DNA of 64,000 nucleotides. Origin: an uncultured Lachnospiraceae bacterium (GTDB lineage Bacteria; Bacillota; Clostridia; Lachnospirales; Lachnospiraceae). How positions within the stretch are numbered: position 1 is the stretch's first letter; each line of letters opens with the position of its first letter. The DNA lies in assembly GCA_934351925.1 (NCBI GenBank), contig CAKRJT010000014.1, positions 1 to 64,000 of the forward strand, given 5' to 3'. Made by a program: the position numbers and the translations under genes. Below, piece by piece: positions 7,456 to 16,084 of the stretch. Under the pieces are notes generated by a model. The model saw only the letters and a program-made list of their open reading frames with translations. It was not told where the DNA came from and searched no databases.

Positions 7456-8895
7456 TTAGTACGCCTTACCCCAGTACACAAGCTTCTTAGCCGGCTTTCC
7501 ACAGCATACGCATACGTCGCTTATGTGCTCCTGCTCGAAAGGCATACATCTGCTCGTAGCAGTTGTCTCTTCCTTAATCTTATCCTCACATGCCTGATCA
7601 CCGCACCACATACCCTTTACGAAGCCCGGCTTGTTGGCAATGATATCCTTGAACTCCTCATAGCTGTGAGCCTCGTAGGTGTGAGCTTCACGGTGTGCTC
7701 TCGCTCTCTCGAGCATCTCTGACTGCATCGTGTCGAGAATTCTCTGAAGCTCCTCCTCAACATTGTCGAGAGATACGACATACTTCTCTCTGGTGTCGCG
7801 TCTTACGACAACTGCCTGGTTCTTCTCGATATCCTTCGGTCCGATCTCGATACGGGCAGGAATACCCTTGACCTCCTGCTCTGCGTACTTAAAGCCCGGT
7901 GTCTTTTCGGAGTCATCGAAGTCAACCCTGAAACCTGCCGCCTCAAGTCTGTCTCTTAACTCTCCTGCCTTCTCGAGTACTCCCTCCTTGTGCTGTGCAA
8001 CAGGAATAACCCTTACCTGTACCGGAGCAATTCTAGGCGGTATCACAAGACCGCTGTTATCTCCGTGAACCATAATCATGGCACCGATAAGTCTTGTTGT
8101 TGTGCCCCATGAGGTCTGGTGAACGTACTGAAGCTTGTTCTCCTTATCCGTGTACTGGATACCGAATGCTTTTGCAAAGCCGTCGCCGAAGTTATGGCTT
8201 GTTCCGGACTGGAGTGCCTTACCGTCATGCATGAGCGCCTCGATTGTGTATGTAGCCTCCGCACCGGCGAACTTCTCCTTATCAGTCTTTCTTCCCTTTA
8301 TAACAGGCATTGCGAGCACCTGCTCACAGAAATCAGCGTACACATTAAGCATCTGCTGGGTTCTTGCCTCAGCTTCCCCGGCTGTAGCGTGGGCAGTGTG
8401 TCCCTCCTGCCATAAGAACTCTCTTGAACGAAGGAACGGTCTTGTCTCCTTCTCCCATCTTACAACGTTGCACCACTGGTTATATACCTTTGGCAGATCT
8501 CTGTAGGACTGTATCTCGTCCTTATAAAAATCACAGAAAAGCGTCTCAGATGTAGGTCTTACACAGAGCTTCTCCTGAAGCGGATTGAGTCCTCCCTGTG
8601 TAACCCATGCTACCTCAGGTGCAAAGCCCTCAACATGATCCTTCTCCCTCTCAAGAAGGCTCTCAGGTATAAATACCGGAAGGTATACATTCTGTACGCC
8701 TGTCTTTTTGAAGCGCGCATCCATCTCCTTCTGGATGTTCTCCCATATAGCGTAGCCTGCCGGCTTGAATATCATACAGCCCTTGACGCTTGAGTATGCC
8801 ATAAGCTCTGCCTTCTTAACAACATCTGTGTACCACTGCGCGAAATCCTCCTCCATTGGGGTGATTGCTTCCACTAATTTCTTATCGTTTGCCAT
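7456..8895 (-). CDS. proS: Prolyl-tRNA synthetase, archaeal/eukaryal-type (ProS type 3)
   Basis: A 479-residue class II aminoacyl-tRNA synthetase that charges tRNA-Pro. Motif 2 is WCNVVRWEKETRPFLRSREFLWQEGHTAH (about 145-173), preceded by CVRPTSETLF. Motif 3 is RLIGAMIMVHGDNSGLVIPP. The anticodon-binding domain follows (APVQVRVIPV). The C-terminal zinc-associated domain includes CGDQACEDKI and CVCCGKPAKKLVYWGKAY, ending in Tyr as is typical of this short form. It lacks the YbaK-like editing insertion of the long bacterial ProS. ATG at 8895 has GGAGA six bases upstream. The 87-base upstream gap is too short for a T-box leader. Confidence 0.95.
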   Translation of the reverse strand: MANDKKLVEAITPMEEDFAQWYTDVVKKAELMAYSSVKGCMIFKPAGYAIWENIQKEMDARFKKTGVQNVYLPVFIPESLLEREKDHVEGFAPEVAWVTQGGLNPLQEKLCVRPTSETLFCDFYKDEIQSYRDLPKVYNQWCNVVRWEKETRPFLRSREFLWQEGHTAHATAGEAEARTQQMLNVYADFCEQVLAMPVIKGRKTDKEKFAGAEATYTIEALMHDGKALQSGTSHNFGDGFAKAFGIQYTDKENKLQYVHQTSWGTTTRLIGAMIMVHGDNSGLVIPPRIAPVQVRVIPVAQHKEGVLEKAGELRDRLEAAGFRVDFDDSEKTPGFKYAEQEVKGIPARIEIGPKDIEKNQAVVVRRDTREKYVVSLDNVEEELQRILDTMQSEMLERARAHREAHTYEAHSYEEFKDIIANKPGFVKGMWCGDQACEDKIKEETTATSRCMPFEQEHISDVCVCCGKPAKKLVYWGKAY

Positions 8896-8982
8896 TTTGA
8901 TTCTCCATTTCTGAATTCATTTAATATGTTATTTGCTTCTTAATGCTTACTGCCTTTATTCGGACATATCCGCGTCCATCCT

Positions 8983-9843
8983 TTAATTCTCATGGTACTT
9001 CTCTATGGTGTAGAAATAGCCCATGTCCTCCATTCTGCGGCAGAACAGTGTGTCCGTATTTTCTTCGACAGCACCCTCCTTGATACTGCGCCAGTAATAG
9101 TTCATATCCACGTCAGGGTCAAAGGTGTACGGAGTTCCGCCGAGATTGACGTATACCCAGCAGTGCGGTGTGGTTCCGCCGTTGTATGATGATACCTGAC
9201 CTGAGAGCAGATGTGCGTCGTAGCCGAGATATCTCATGATATACATAAATGCTGACGAGTAATTATAACAGCACCCCTGATATGTATTGAGCAGATCCGT
9301 CGCCCACAGCACCTCCTCAGGTGTCACCGCAGGGTCTGAGGTCGAATACTTTCCGGCATCGACATTCATTCCTCTGTTGTAGGTTATTCTCTTTATGAAC
9401 CAGACATATATGCTGTGAACCTTCTGGTAGTTAGACATATCATCTGTCAGCGTACCCTCGTTTTTGAGCATCGTCATATATGACTCTATAAGTCTGTCAA
9501 GCTCCTCATACCCTGAGGCAGTCGGGTTGAGCGGTTCATTGTTAAGCAAATCCCACGCCTTGACCTCCTCAACATACTCCGTCGTCTCTGTAACAGTCTC
9601 AGTTACCTCCTCGGCAGTCTCCTGTGTGGTCTCCGTAACAGTCTCCGTCGTCATCTCCTCAGTCGAGGTGTCTGTCTGTGTTGTCGTCTCTTTCTCAGTG
9701 TCGGGCTGTGTCGTGCCAGTCTCCGATGTCAAAACTATCTCCCCACCCTTATCGGGCTCCTTCCCGCAGCCGGCTGCAAATATCATGCTCATCACAAGGA
9801 AAAGCACCATAAATGAAGCCCTCTTAATTCCGAATTTCTTCAT
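8983..9843 (-). CDS. Transglutaminase-like lipoprotein
   Basis: A 286-residue exported lipoprotein: signal peptide to about residue 25, lipobox FAAGC. A Thr/Glu-rich spacer (about 38-92; repeats of TETTTQTDT and TETVTETT type) is likely a flexible wall-spanning stalk. The transglutaminase-like core covers about 120-280. The catalytic triad is readable: Cys in YQGCCYNYSSAFMYIMRYLG, His in TTPHCWVYVNLGG and Asp in TFDPDVDMNYY. Such domains act as cysteine proteases or crosslinkers of surface proteins; the substrate is unknown. AGGAGG precedes the ATG. It lies directly downstream of another lipoprotein gene. Confidence 0.82.
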   Translation of the reverse strand: MKKFGIKRASFMVLFLVMSMIFAAGCGKEPDKGGEIVLTSETGTTQPDTEKETTTQTDTSTEEMTTETVTETTQETAEEVTETVTETTEYVEEVKAWDLLNNEPLNPTASGYEELDRLIESYMTMLKNEGTLTDDMSNYQKVHSIYVWFIKRITYNRGMNVDAGKYSTSDPAVTPEEVLWATDLLNTYQGCCYNYSSAFMYIMRYLGYDAHLLSGQVSSYNGGTTPHCWVYVNLGGTPYTFDPDVDMNYYWRSIKEGAVEENTDTLFCRRMEDMGYFYTIEKYHEN

Positions 9844-9896
9844 ATTGTTTTCCTCCTGTGGCCCCGTACAAAAAATTCCAAAGCCGTCAAAATGAA

Positions 9897-10400
9897 CTAT
9901 TTAACATCCATTCCATATCCGTAGTATTGTACCACATCATTCAAAATAAAGAAATACATATATTTCTCATTATCCTGATAATATTCGTACATTTTTCCCG
10001 AGACAGTGTAATCGCTGCCGTATGCAGCCTCAACCTCATCGAGAGTACTTCCGACACCTACCCCCTTATCCGTCTTAATCATCTCGGAGGATATATTGAC
10101 ATCCTGGATATAATCGCCGTCCTCCTTAGGGTAGGTCGTAATCTCATAGCCCTCGTAGGTGAACACCTTGTCAAGCCCCTCAAAATAGCAGCTTGCCGCC
10201 TCCATGTACGCCGTGGTCTCGGGCATGCCCTCCGCGTCCGCATTGAACTTAACTCCCGGTGTCAGCAGAACACTCCCGTTATTATAACCGAATGTGTCGG
10301 ACGTCTCCTTCTTGGTGCATGCCGCAAGAGCAAACACCATAACCGACATCACCGCAGCGATGACTATATTTTTCTTAAATCTTTTCATATCAATCTCCAT
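9897..10400 (-). CDS. Hypothetical lipoprotein
   Basis: About 167 residues: MKRFKKNIVIAAVMSVMVFA signal, lipobox ALAAC, then an acidic, Tyr-rich domain with KFNADAEGMPETTAYMEAASC, GYEITTYPKEDGDYIQDVN and a STLDEVEAAYGSDYTVSG motif. The 'GSTLDEVEAAYG' turn recalls small BLIP- or SmpA-like outer-surface folds that recur in clostridial lipoproteins, but I do not recognise a named family. Two starts are possible: ATG at 10400 (AAAGGAGA six bases upstream, chosen) and ATG at 10388 (GGAG six bases upstream). It follows the DHHW/MBOAT pair by 52 bases and may be part of that transcript. Confidence 0.7.
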   Translation of the reverse strand: MEIDMKRFKKNIVIAAVMSVMVFALAACTKKETSDTFGYNNGSVLLTPGVKFNADAEGMPETTAYMEAASCYFEGLDKVFTYEGYEITTYPKEDGDYIQDVNISSEMIKTDKGVGVGSTLDEVEAAYGSDYTVSGKMYEYYQDNEKYMYFFILNDVVQYYGYGMDVK

Positions 10401-10452
10401 TTCTGTCTCCTTTGACTGTACAATGTCTTTTCCGGAAATATACATTATAATT

Positions 10453-11895
10453 CTAATCCTGTAAAGTAAGATTTGCCGGCAGCTCTATATATTCATTGCC
10501 ATTTTTAACTATAAATGCATATTCTGCCGCATCTAACCCGGTCTCCAATATATCGGCATCTTTCTGTGCAAGATAAAGAGTGAAATCTCCGCCCTCACCC
10601 GGAAGCACCTGATACACTGCGCTGTCCTTTGCGCCATGACCGGTAAACTTCAAATATATATATGCATAATTCTCAAGTCCACTACAGCTTCCGGCAAGCT
10701 CCACAAGCCCGTCCGCCGTCTTGTTAAGACGTACCACCGCCTCCACCGTGTCCGTACACTTAGTTATATCGCCAAAATACTCTGTTCCGAGGTTCCACGA
10801 CACAACAACGGGTGTATAGCTCAAAAGATTGCCAAGATTTCTCTCCACCAGCTCGACCGCCACAAGCTCGGACTCCTCTGCCGCCTGATATATATTATAA
10901 GGTATTTCCCTCTTCGCTGTGAGCGAAGTGTACTCGTTGGCGAAGAACCAGTAGAGTGCATTGCCGAATGAGTCGCGGAAAAGTGTCGCACTCTTATCCA
11001 CAGCGGCTGTCTGATTTTCGGTACTTATCACCAGATCGTCCACACCCCTGAAACGGTTCGTGTACTCAAAGTTCTCTTCCACATCGAACTCAATCTGCTC
11101 ATCCTTCTTATGCGACCCCGGGAGAAGCATCGCCTCCAGATCCCCTAAGAAATTATTCCGCGCGGTGTAACCAAAGCCGCTGTATCTCGTGTAATCTGCA
11201 TACTCCCCACCATACACCCTTGCAAGCTTGTCTGCCATCGCCTCATAGGCAAGCGCCGCACCGTAATTGTTCCAGTGTGAGTCGAGCCTGTGGTAGAGCT
11301 GTACGCCGTCAAGCTTCTTCGACGAAAGTGTATTCTTAAGCTGAACAGTATTGACGCCGAGCTGTGTGAGCCTCTCATGGAGAAGTTCATAATTGCCTGA
11401 ACCTTTTCCTTCTATATAATAGTAAGGCATATACTCGCCGTACACGGACATCTTATTCGGCGCTGACACGAATATGAACTGACCGCCCTGACGCTCGACA
11501 TACTCCTGCATCATAAGCACAACGGCAGCCATGCGGTCAAGCTCCACCTCACCACGCACACTCGTTCCGAGGTAATCGTCGAGCGCCCGTCCGTAGAACA
11601 GCCAGCCGTCCTCACCGACTATCACATCGGCCTGCCCTGAGGTCTTAAAAAGCTTCTCCTTGAGCATATTCTGAACATACACGAGCCCGTTCCTGAAACC
11701 GAAATTCTGTGCAAAATATGAGTCAATATTCGCCGTGAGTTCAACCCCGTCCGACAGCTTCGGCGTCTCCGTCTTAGTCTCATTTCCTATCGCCGCCTGC
11801 TTATCTGAAAAGAAGAAGAGCGGCAAAAGGCTCATTACAATGAAAACTGCAATATATATTATATTAGGAAGTGTTTTTTTATCTAACTTTTTCAT
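10453..11895 (-). CDS. DHHW/AlgJ-like O-acetyltransferase partner protein
   Basis: A 480-residue membrane-anchored protein: one N-terminal helix (IIYIAVFIVMSLLPLFFF), then an extracellular SGNH-hydrolase-like domain. Family marks are IDSYFAQNFGFRNGLVYVQN, EDGWLFYGRALDDYLG, FVSAPNKMSVYGEYMPYY, LYHRLDSHWNNYGAALAYEAM (the D-x-HW catalytic-type motif) and RDSFGNALYWFFANEY. AlgJ/AlgX-type proteins accept acetyl groups from an MBOAT membrane enzyme and pass them to a polysaccharide. The partner MBOAT gene lies 18 bases upstream in the same operon. The acceptor polymer cannot be read from the sequence. Confidence 0.85.
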   Translation of the reverse strand: MKKLDKKTLPNIIYIAVFIVMSLLPLFFFSDKQAAIGNETKTETPKLSDGVELTANIDSYFAQNFGFRNGLVYVQNMLKEKLFKTSGQADVIVGEDGWLFYGRALDDYLGTSVRGEVELDRMAAVVLMMQEYVERQGGQFIFVSAPNKMSVYGEYMPYYYIEGKGSGNYELLHERLTQLGVNTVQLKNTLSSKKLDGVQLYHRLDSHWNNYGAALAYEAMADKLARVYGGEYADYTRYSGFGYTARNNFLGDLEAMLLPGSHKKDEQIEFDVEENFEYTNRFRGVDDLVISTENQTAAVDKSATLFRDSFGNALYWFFANEYTSLTAKREIPYNIYQAAEESELVAVELVERNLGNLLSYTPVVVSWNLGTEYFGDITKCTDTVEAVVRLNKTADGLVELAGSCSGLENYAYIYLKFTGHGAKDSAVYQVLPGEGGDFTLYLAQKDADILETGLDAAEYAFIVKNGNEYIELPANLTLQD

Positions 11896-11913
11896 TTTCT
11901 TCCTTTCATGCTG

Positions 11914-13350
11914 TTAAAATCTGAAATAAATGAACGGATTGTAGCTGCCAGCCGCTATCTCCATGATGCAGAGCAGATACAGGATGACCGTCGCCACTTT
12001 TCCCATAAGCTGCATCGTCCTGTTGTCCGGCAGCCCCTTAAGCACCGGAGTGCACGCTGCCATCGCAATAATCATCGTTATTATAAAGAGCGGGCTCATA
12101 ACCGATGCCGCCGTCATAGAGCCGACCGCCGTCGTGCCAAATGAGAACATTCGCACAATAAACTGCCACGCCTGTCCCATGTTGTCAGCTCTGAATATAA
12201 CGAAGCCTATCATCACGGCAAAAAGCGTGTATATATGACCCAGCAACTTCAGCGCCTTATTTTTGCTCACACCGCCCGCAGCCACGGAATTATCGTTTTT
12301 ACTTTCCGCGCTGATGCCCGCGGCTTTCTTATCCTTAACCAGAACCGTCTCGAGCATGGTCAGCAGCCCGTGGTAGACTCCCCACACAACGAAGGTCCAG
12401 TTCGCGCCATGCCATATTCCCGTGCACAGAAAAACAAAAAAACGGTTAAAGAGAGTCCTGCCACTGCCCTTTTTGTTGCCTCCGAGCGGAAAGTAAAGGT
12501 ATTCCCTGAACCAGGAGGTGAGGGAAATATGCCATTTTTTCCAGAACTGCCTTATCGAACATGCCGTGTACGGGTAATCGAAGTTCTCAGGGAAGGTAAA
12601 GCCGAACATCTTACCCATTCCGACCGCCATGTCACTGTAGCCCGAGAAGTCAAAATATATCTGTAGCATGTAGCACACCGCACCGACCCACGCCGATGCC
12701 ATGTCAAGCTGCGCCATCTCGAGCGCGAACATCTTGTCGACGGCTACCGCCATCACGTTTGCAATAAGCATCTTTTTTGATAAGCCCACGATGAAGCGCT
12801 GTATTCCAGCTGATATTCCCTGTGTGCTTACCTCTCTGTGCCCTAGCTGCTCACGCACGGAATTGTATTTTACAATCGGTCCTGCGACAAGCTGCGGGAA
12901 GAGGCACACATACAGCATCACATCCGGAAGGCTGCCCGGGCGCTTCTTCTCATCTCTATATGTATCTATGACGTAGGACATCGCCTGAAAGGTATAAAAC
13001 GATATTCCTATAGGCATGCTCACTGCAGGAATGTCCAGGTTCACAAACGGGAGCGCATTTATCGTGTCCACAATAAATCCGGCATACTTAAACACAATGA
13101 GGAACGCAAGATTTATGACAACCGCCGCCACGAGGACGGGCTTTCTTCCCCGCACATACCTTCCCAGCACGAAATTGACCAGAATTGATGCCAGAAGAAG
13201 AAGCACATATACCGGCTCGCCCCATGCGTAGAACAGAAGGCTCGCCACGATTAACAACACATTTCTCGCGGTCGTGTTCCTTATCACGGTGTGGAGAAGG
13301 AATACAATCGGGAAGAATGCGAACAAAAATACTGCTGAAGAAAAGACCAT
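11914..13350 (-). CDS. MBOAT-family O-acyltransferase (AlgI-like)
   Basis: A 478-residue polytopic membrane enzyme of the MBOAT family, the AlgI/DltB type that brings acyl groups across the membrane. Readable marks are FFPIVFLLHTVIRNTTARNV at the N-terminus, MPIGISFYTFQAMSYVIDTYR, PQLVAGPIV, QIYFDFSGYSDMAVGMGKM, RQFWKKWHISLTSWFREYLYFPLGGN and the catalytic His block CTGIWHGANWTFVVWGVYHG. AGAGG precedes the ATG by six bases. It is paired with the DHHW protein, so together they probably O-acetylate a secreted or wall-linked polysaccharide. There is no adjacent polysaccharide synthase; the target must be made elsewhere. Confidence 0.9.
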   Translation of the reverse strand: MVFSSAVFLFAFFPIVFLLHTVIRNTTARNVLLIVASLLFYAWGEPVYVLLLLASILVNFVLGRYVRGRKPVLVAAVVINLAFLIVFKYAGFIVDTINALPFVNLDIPAVSMPIGISFYTFQAMSYVIDTYRDEKKRPGSLPDVMLYVCLFPQLVAGPIVKYNSVREQLGHREVSTQGISAGIQRFIVGLSKKMLIANVMAVAVDKMFALEMAQLDMASAWVGAVCYMLQIYFDFSGYSDMAVGMGKMFGFTFPENFDYPYTACSIRQFWKKWHISLTSWFREYLYFPLGGNKKGSGRTLFNRFFVFLCTGIWHGANWTFVVWGVYHGLLTMLETVLVKDKKAAGISAESKNDNSVAAGGVSKNKALKLLGHIYTLFAVMIGFVIFRADNMGQAWQFIVRMFSFGTTAVGSMTAASVMSPLFIITMIIAMAACTPVLKGLPDNRTMQLMGKVATVILYLLCIMEIAAGSYNPFIYFRF

Positions 13351-13376
13351 GTTGTTACCTCTTTAAAATTACATTT

Positions 13377-13590
13377 TTAGGTAATTGCAAAACTCAGTAT
13401 ATATCCAACTGACGTTGTGAAATTTTGCTATATTACCGCCGGGCACGCTCTCGCTGCGTTGCAGCTCGTAACGGCGCATAAGCGGCTAAAATACAGCCGC
13501 TAAACGCCGACGGCTGCAAAGCACCCCGCTTGTAATATAGTAAAATTTCACAACTGTTTAATCTTAAATTTGAGTTTTGCAATTACCTTA
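13377..13590. mobile_element. MITE-like element with 17-bp terminal inverted repeats
   Basis: Perfect terminal inverted repeats GGTAATTGCAAAACTCA (13380-13396) and TGAGTTTTGCAATTACC (13571-13587) are flanked on both sides by TTA (13377-13379, 13588-13590), consistent with a 3-bp target duplication. A second inverted pair, GTTGTGAAATTTTGCTATATT at 13414 and its counterpart at 13532-13554, has one mismatch over 23 bp. The GC-rich core has an AGCGGCT/AGCCGCT hairpin near 13481. There is no ORF. It occupies most of the gap between the MBOAT and YtvI-like genes. Confidence 0.75.
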
Positions 13591-13665
13591 GCCATGCTCT
13601 GACTGATTGCTGTCACTTAAACATACAGATTATAACCTACCAGGGTGCCATGATACAAGAGAAAT

Positions 13666-14703
13666 TTATACTGTGGCTTGGCGTTGGCGGATATAGTTTA
13701 TGAGTTCTTTGATCAGTATGAATGCGAGGGGTCCGGTAATTACGCCGGCTACGCCGAAAAGAACGAGTCCGATGTATACGGCGGCAAGCATGCCGAGGGG
13801 GTGCGCTCCGAGTCCTTTTCCCATGAGTTTCGGTTCGAGGTACTCGCGGGTAAGATAGCTTATAAAGCACATTGCAATGAGTACGGCGGCGTACCGGTAT
13901 TTTCCGCAGAGAACGGACACGACCGCCCACGGCGTCAGGATTGTTCCGGTTCCGAACACGGGCAGGGCATCGACAAGACCGAGCACTATCCCGAGCAGAA
14001 GCCAGTAGGGATTGCTAAGCCAGAGAAGCCCCACACCGCATATCACCATGGTTATTCCCATGATTATGAGCTGTGTCTTTATGAAGGTGTATATTATTTT
14101 TCCCGTCCTGGTGTAGAAAAAATCGAACTCGCGTGCGTACTCCGAGGCAGCCGCGCGCTCGAGCATTTTGTCATAATCTTTGAGAAAAAAATACAGCGCC
14201 ATAAAGAAAATCACGAACACACCGGAGAACGTGATAAAGCCCTTGAGCGCACCGATAGAGCCTCCCATTATTGACGGCATTATCTTGTCACGCGTCGTCT
14301 CCATGATACCGACAATTCCCGAGTCGATATACGCAAGCGTCGTCCCGCCGTCAAAGCCCATGAAGCCGTCCACACCCTCACAGAAACTGCACATTCCGTC
14401 ATTTATATATGCGTAATACAGTTCGTAGTTGTCTATGACATTTTTAATCTGGGTGATGAGCAGTCCGCCAAGCAGCCACAGCACCGCGGCTATTATCCCG
14501 CCCCAGAACACCATGAGCACCACCGCGGCTATGCTTCTCTTAAACTTCAATCTGCCGCTCAGGAACCGCATCTGCCCGTTAAGCCCCGCCGCAAGCAAAA
14601 AGGCAATAATAAAAGGAGCTGCCAGCGGCATAATATACTTAAAAACCAGATATACAACTGCTGTAACTCCTATATATATAATGACATTCTTTTTTCTGCC
14701 CAT
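13666..14703 (-). CDS. ytvI: AI-2E/PerM-family permease, YtvI-like sporulation membrane protein
   Basis: A 345-residue integral membrane protein with about seven or eight helices. The N-terminal block (VVYLVFKYIMPLAAPFIIAFLLA) and C-terminal block (LVDALPVFGTGTILTPWAVVSVLCGKYRYA...LEPKLMGKGLGAHPLGMLAAVYIGLVLFGVAGVITGP) are typical of the AI-2E/PerM family. The VDALPVFGTGTIL variant is the form seen in YtvI-type proteins of endospore formers. Transported substrate and exact sporulation role are unknown. GGGGGAAGT directly precedes the ATG. No partner genes are linked; downstream is the MITE-like element. Confidence 0.82.
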   Translation of the reverse strand: MGRKKNVIIYIGVTAVVYLVFKYIMPLAAPFIIAFLLAAGLNGQMRFLSGRLKFKRSIAAVVLMVFWGGIIAAVLWLLGGLLITQIKNVIDNYELYYAYINDGMCSFCEGVDGFMGFDGGTTLAYIDSGIVGIMETTRDKIMPSIMGGSIGALKGFITFSGVFVIFFMALYFFLKDYDKMLERAAASEYAREFDFFYTRTGKIIYTFIKTQLIIMGITMVICGVGLLWLSNPYWLLLGIVLGLVDALPVFGTGTILTPWAVVSVLCGKYRYAAVLIAMCFISYLTREYLEPKLMGKGLGAHPLGMLAAVYIGLVLFGVAGVITGPLAFILIKELINYIRQRQATV

Positions 14704-14755
14704 ACTTCCCCCATGTCACCGCCCTGCAACGGCAGATAACACCTATTCATTTAGA

Positions 14756-14780
14756 AAATACCGCTTTCGCGTATTTTTCC
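14756..14780. terminator. Hairpin after the RluA-type gene
   Basis: AAAATA(C)CGC-TTTC-GCGTATTTT forms a stem with a bulged C and a 4-base loop. T-rich flanks occur on both strands. It lies about 30 bases past the stop of the pseudouridine synthase, so it probably ends that transcript. Confidence 0.5.
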
Positions 14781-14807
14781 ATATGGGTAGTATGTACACA
14801 GACCACT

Positions 14808-15521
14808 CTACTTATTCTTATTTACAAAAGGCTCAAAAACCTTTCCCTTAGGCTCTGTCTCAAAAACCAGCTTCTTTTTTGTGACCGGGTGGGAAAATGC
14901 AAGCCGGTATGAGCAGAGAGCTGGATTATCTCCGTTATGCCCCGCCGCACCGTACTTCGCATCACCAATCAGAGGCATACCCACATCAGCGAGCTGCACT
15001 CTTATCTGATGATGTCTGCCCGTGTGAAGCTTCACCTTCAAAAATGCCTTTTTTTCGTCGGAGTCCACATCAAGCACCTCATAATCGAGCACCGCCTTCT
15101 TCGCGCCCTCGGTATCCTCAGTGACAACCCGCGACATGTTCGCCCTAGCGTCCTTCAAAAGATAATTCTCAAGGGTTATTTTCTTCTTGTCGCGCATAGC
15201 CCTTTCGACCGCTTCGATCTCCAAGACATTTACCACGGCGTAGTAGCACTTGTCCACCTCACCATTGGCAATCTGCTTCGTGAGCGCGGCTGCTGCACGG
15301 CTGTTCTTCGCGTACAGCACAAGTCCCTCGACAGGTCTGTCCAGACGGTTCACCGGTGCTATAAAAGGAGCCTTGTTTCCCTTTTTCTTCTCATAGGTCA
15401 GCAGTGCACTCACCATATCCTGCGAAAAGCCCCTGTCCGACTGTGTGAGCACACCCGACGGCTTGTGGCACACACAGATATCACCGTCTTCATATATTAT
15501 ATGTTCTCTTATGTCTTTCAT
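14808..15521 (-). CDS. RluA-family pseudouridine synthase
   Basis: A 237-residue enzyme with only the catalytic domain and no N-terminal S4 domain. The active-site motif is VNRLDRPVEGLVLYAKN (about 59-75), where the Asp in RLD attacks uridine. The VLHxGRxHQIR-type RNA-binding motif appears as KVKLHTGRHHQIRVQLADVGMPLIGDAKYG (about 162-191). It isomerises uridine to pseudouridine in rRNA or tRNA; which site is not readable from sequence. The first ATG follows GGTGAT closely. It stands alone, 560 bases from the next gene upstream. Confidence 0.88.
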   Translation of the reverse strand: MKDIREHIIYEDGDICVCHKPSGVLTQSDRGFSQDMVSALLTYEKKKGNKAPFIAPVNRLDRPVEGLVLYAKNSRAAAALTKQIANGEVDKCYYAVVNVLEIEAVERAMRDKKKITLENYLLKDARANMSRVVTEDTEGAKKAVLDYEVLDVDSDEKKAFLKVKLHTGRHHQIRVQLADVGMPLIGDAKYGAAGHNGDNPALCSYRLAFSHPVTKKKLVFETEPKGKVFEPFVNKNK

Positions 15522-16084
15522 ATATCACCATCAATTCTGCATTATACCTGCTCGTCTATATAGTTCTTTATTGCCTCGAAAATCCCACACGCAGACTCCA
15601 AGCGGTACTGTATCAAATCACCCAATCTTCCGCCCCTCCCTTGCAATGTTTCTATAATAAGGAAGCGTCTGCCTGTACTTTACAAATACGGCATTTTTTG
15701 TTACTAAAATCAAATATCTCCTCATGTTCTGTGATATAATGGAGTTGTTCGGAAACCAATTACCGCCTGACTATACTGTTTTCACACAACAGCGGTAAAA
15801 TATATTCTATTTTTCAGTATTTCAGTCGCATAGTACCGCTTGATTGACTTCGTTGCTCTAATAAGCCGTATAATTTTTCATATATCAGTTCTTTTTGTAA
15901 TAATGAAGTGTTAATTTTACCGCCTAAGATAAAAATATGTTAATACAAGCGGTAGGTACAGCTTTTTTTCCTTCTTTCGGCGCAGCTATTACCGCTTCAT
16001 AACATGTATTACACTTTTAAGCGGTAAATATTAAGCAAAGCTCCTATCACCGGGCGGTTTTACATTGCATTTAGCAATTACCTA
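15522..16084. other. Gene-free region with TACCGC inverted-pair array
   Basis: No supported ORF lies in this 563-base gap between the response regulator stop and the RluA-type start. The right half holds the repeat array listed separately. The left half (15522-15755) is unremarkable apart from a TACGGC near-match at 15687. An AGCAATTACCT at 16073-16083 matches 10 bp of the 13.4-kb element's terminal repeat and touches the stop of the response regulator gene. Confidence 0.6.
15760..16027. repeat. Four TACCGC-N25-GCGGTA inverted pairs
   Basis: Pairs span 15761-15797, 15834-15870, 15918-15954 and 15990-16026. Each is exactly 37 bp from the first base of TACCGC to the last base of GCGGTA. The second pair has one mismatch (AAGCCGTA). 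The fourth extends to TTACCGCTT/AAGCGGTAA. Interiors are unrelated in sequence. Unit starts are 73, 84 and 72 bp apart. The 31-bp step between half-sites is close to three helical turns. It could be operator sites or serial RNA hairpins; it is not a CRISPR array because the repeated part is only 6-9 bp. Confidence 0.7.

Noticed and set aside
8896..8982. T-box leader before proS
   Set aside because: The gap is only 87 bases and lacks the conserved T-box core and a terminator.
9897..10445. Longer start of the hypothetical lipoprotein at 10445
   Set aside because: The extra residues precede a normal signal peptide and lack a ribosome site; starts at 10400 or 10388 are well supported.
15760..16027. 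CRISPR array
   Set aside because: Only 6-9 bp recur, in alternating orientation; there are no long identical direct repeats and no cas genes.
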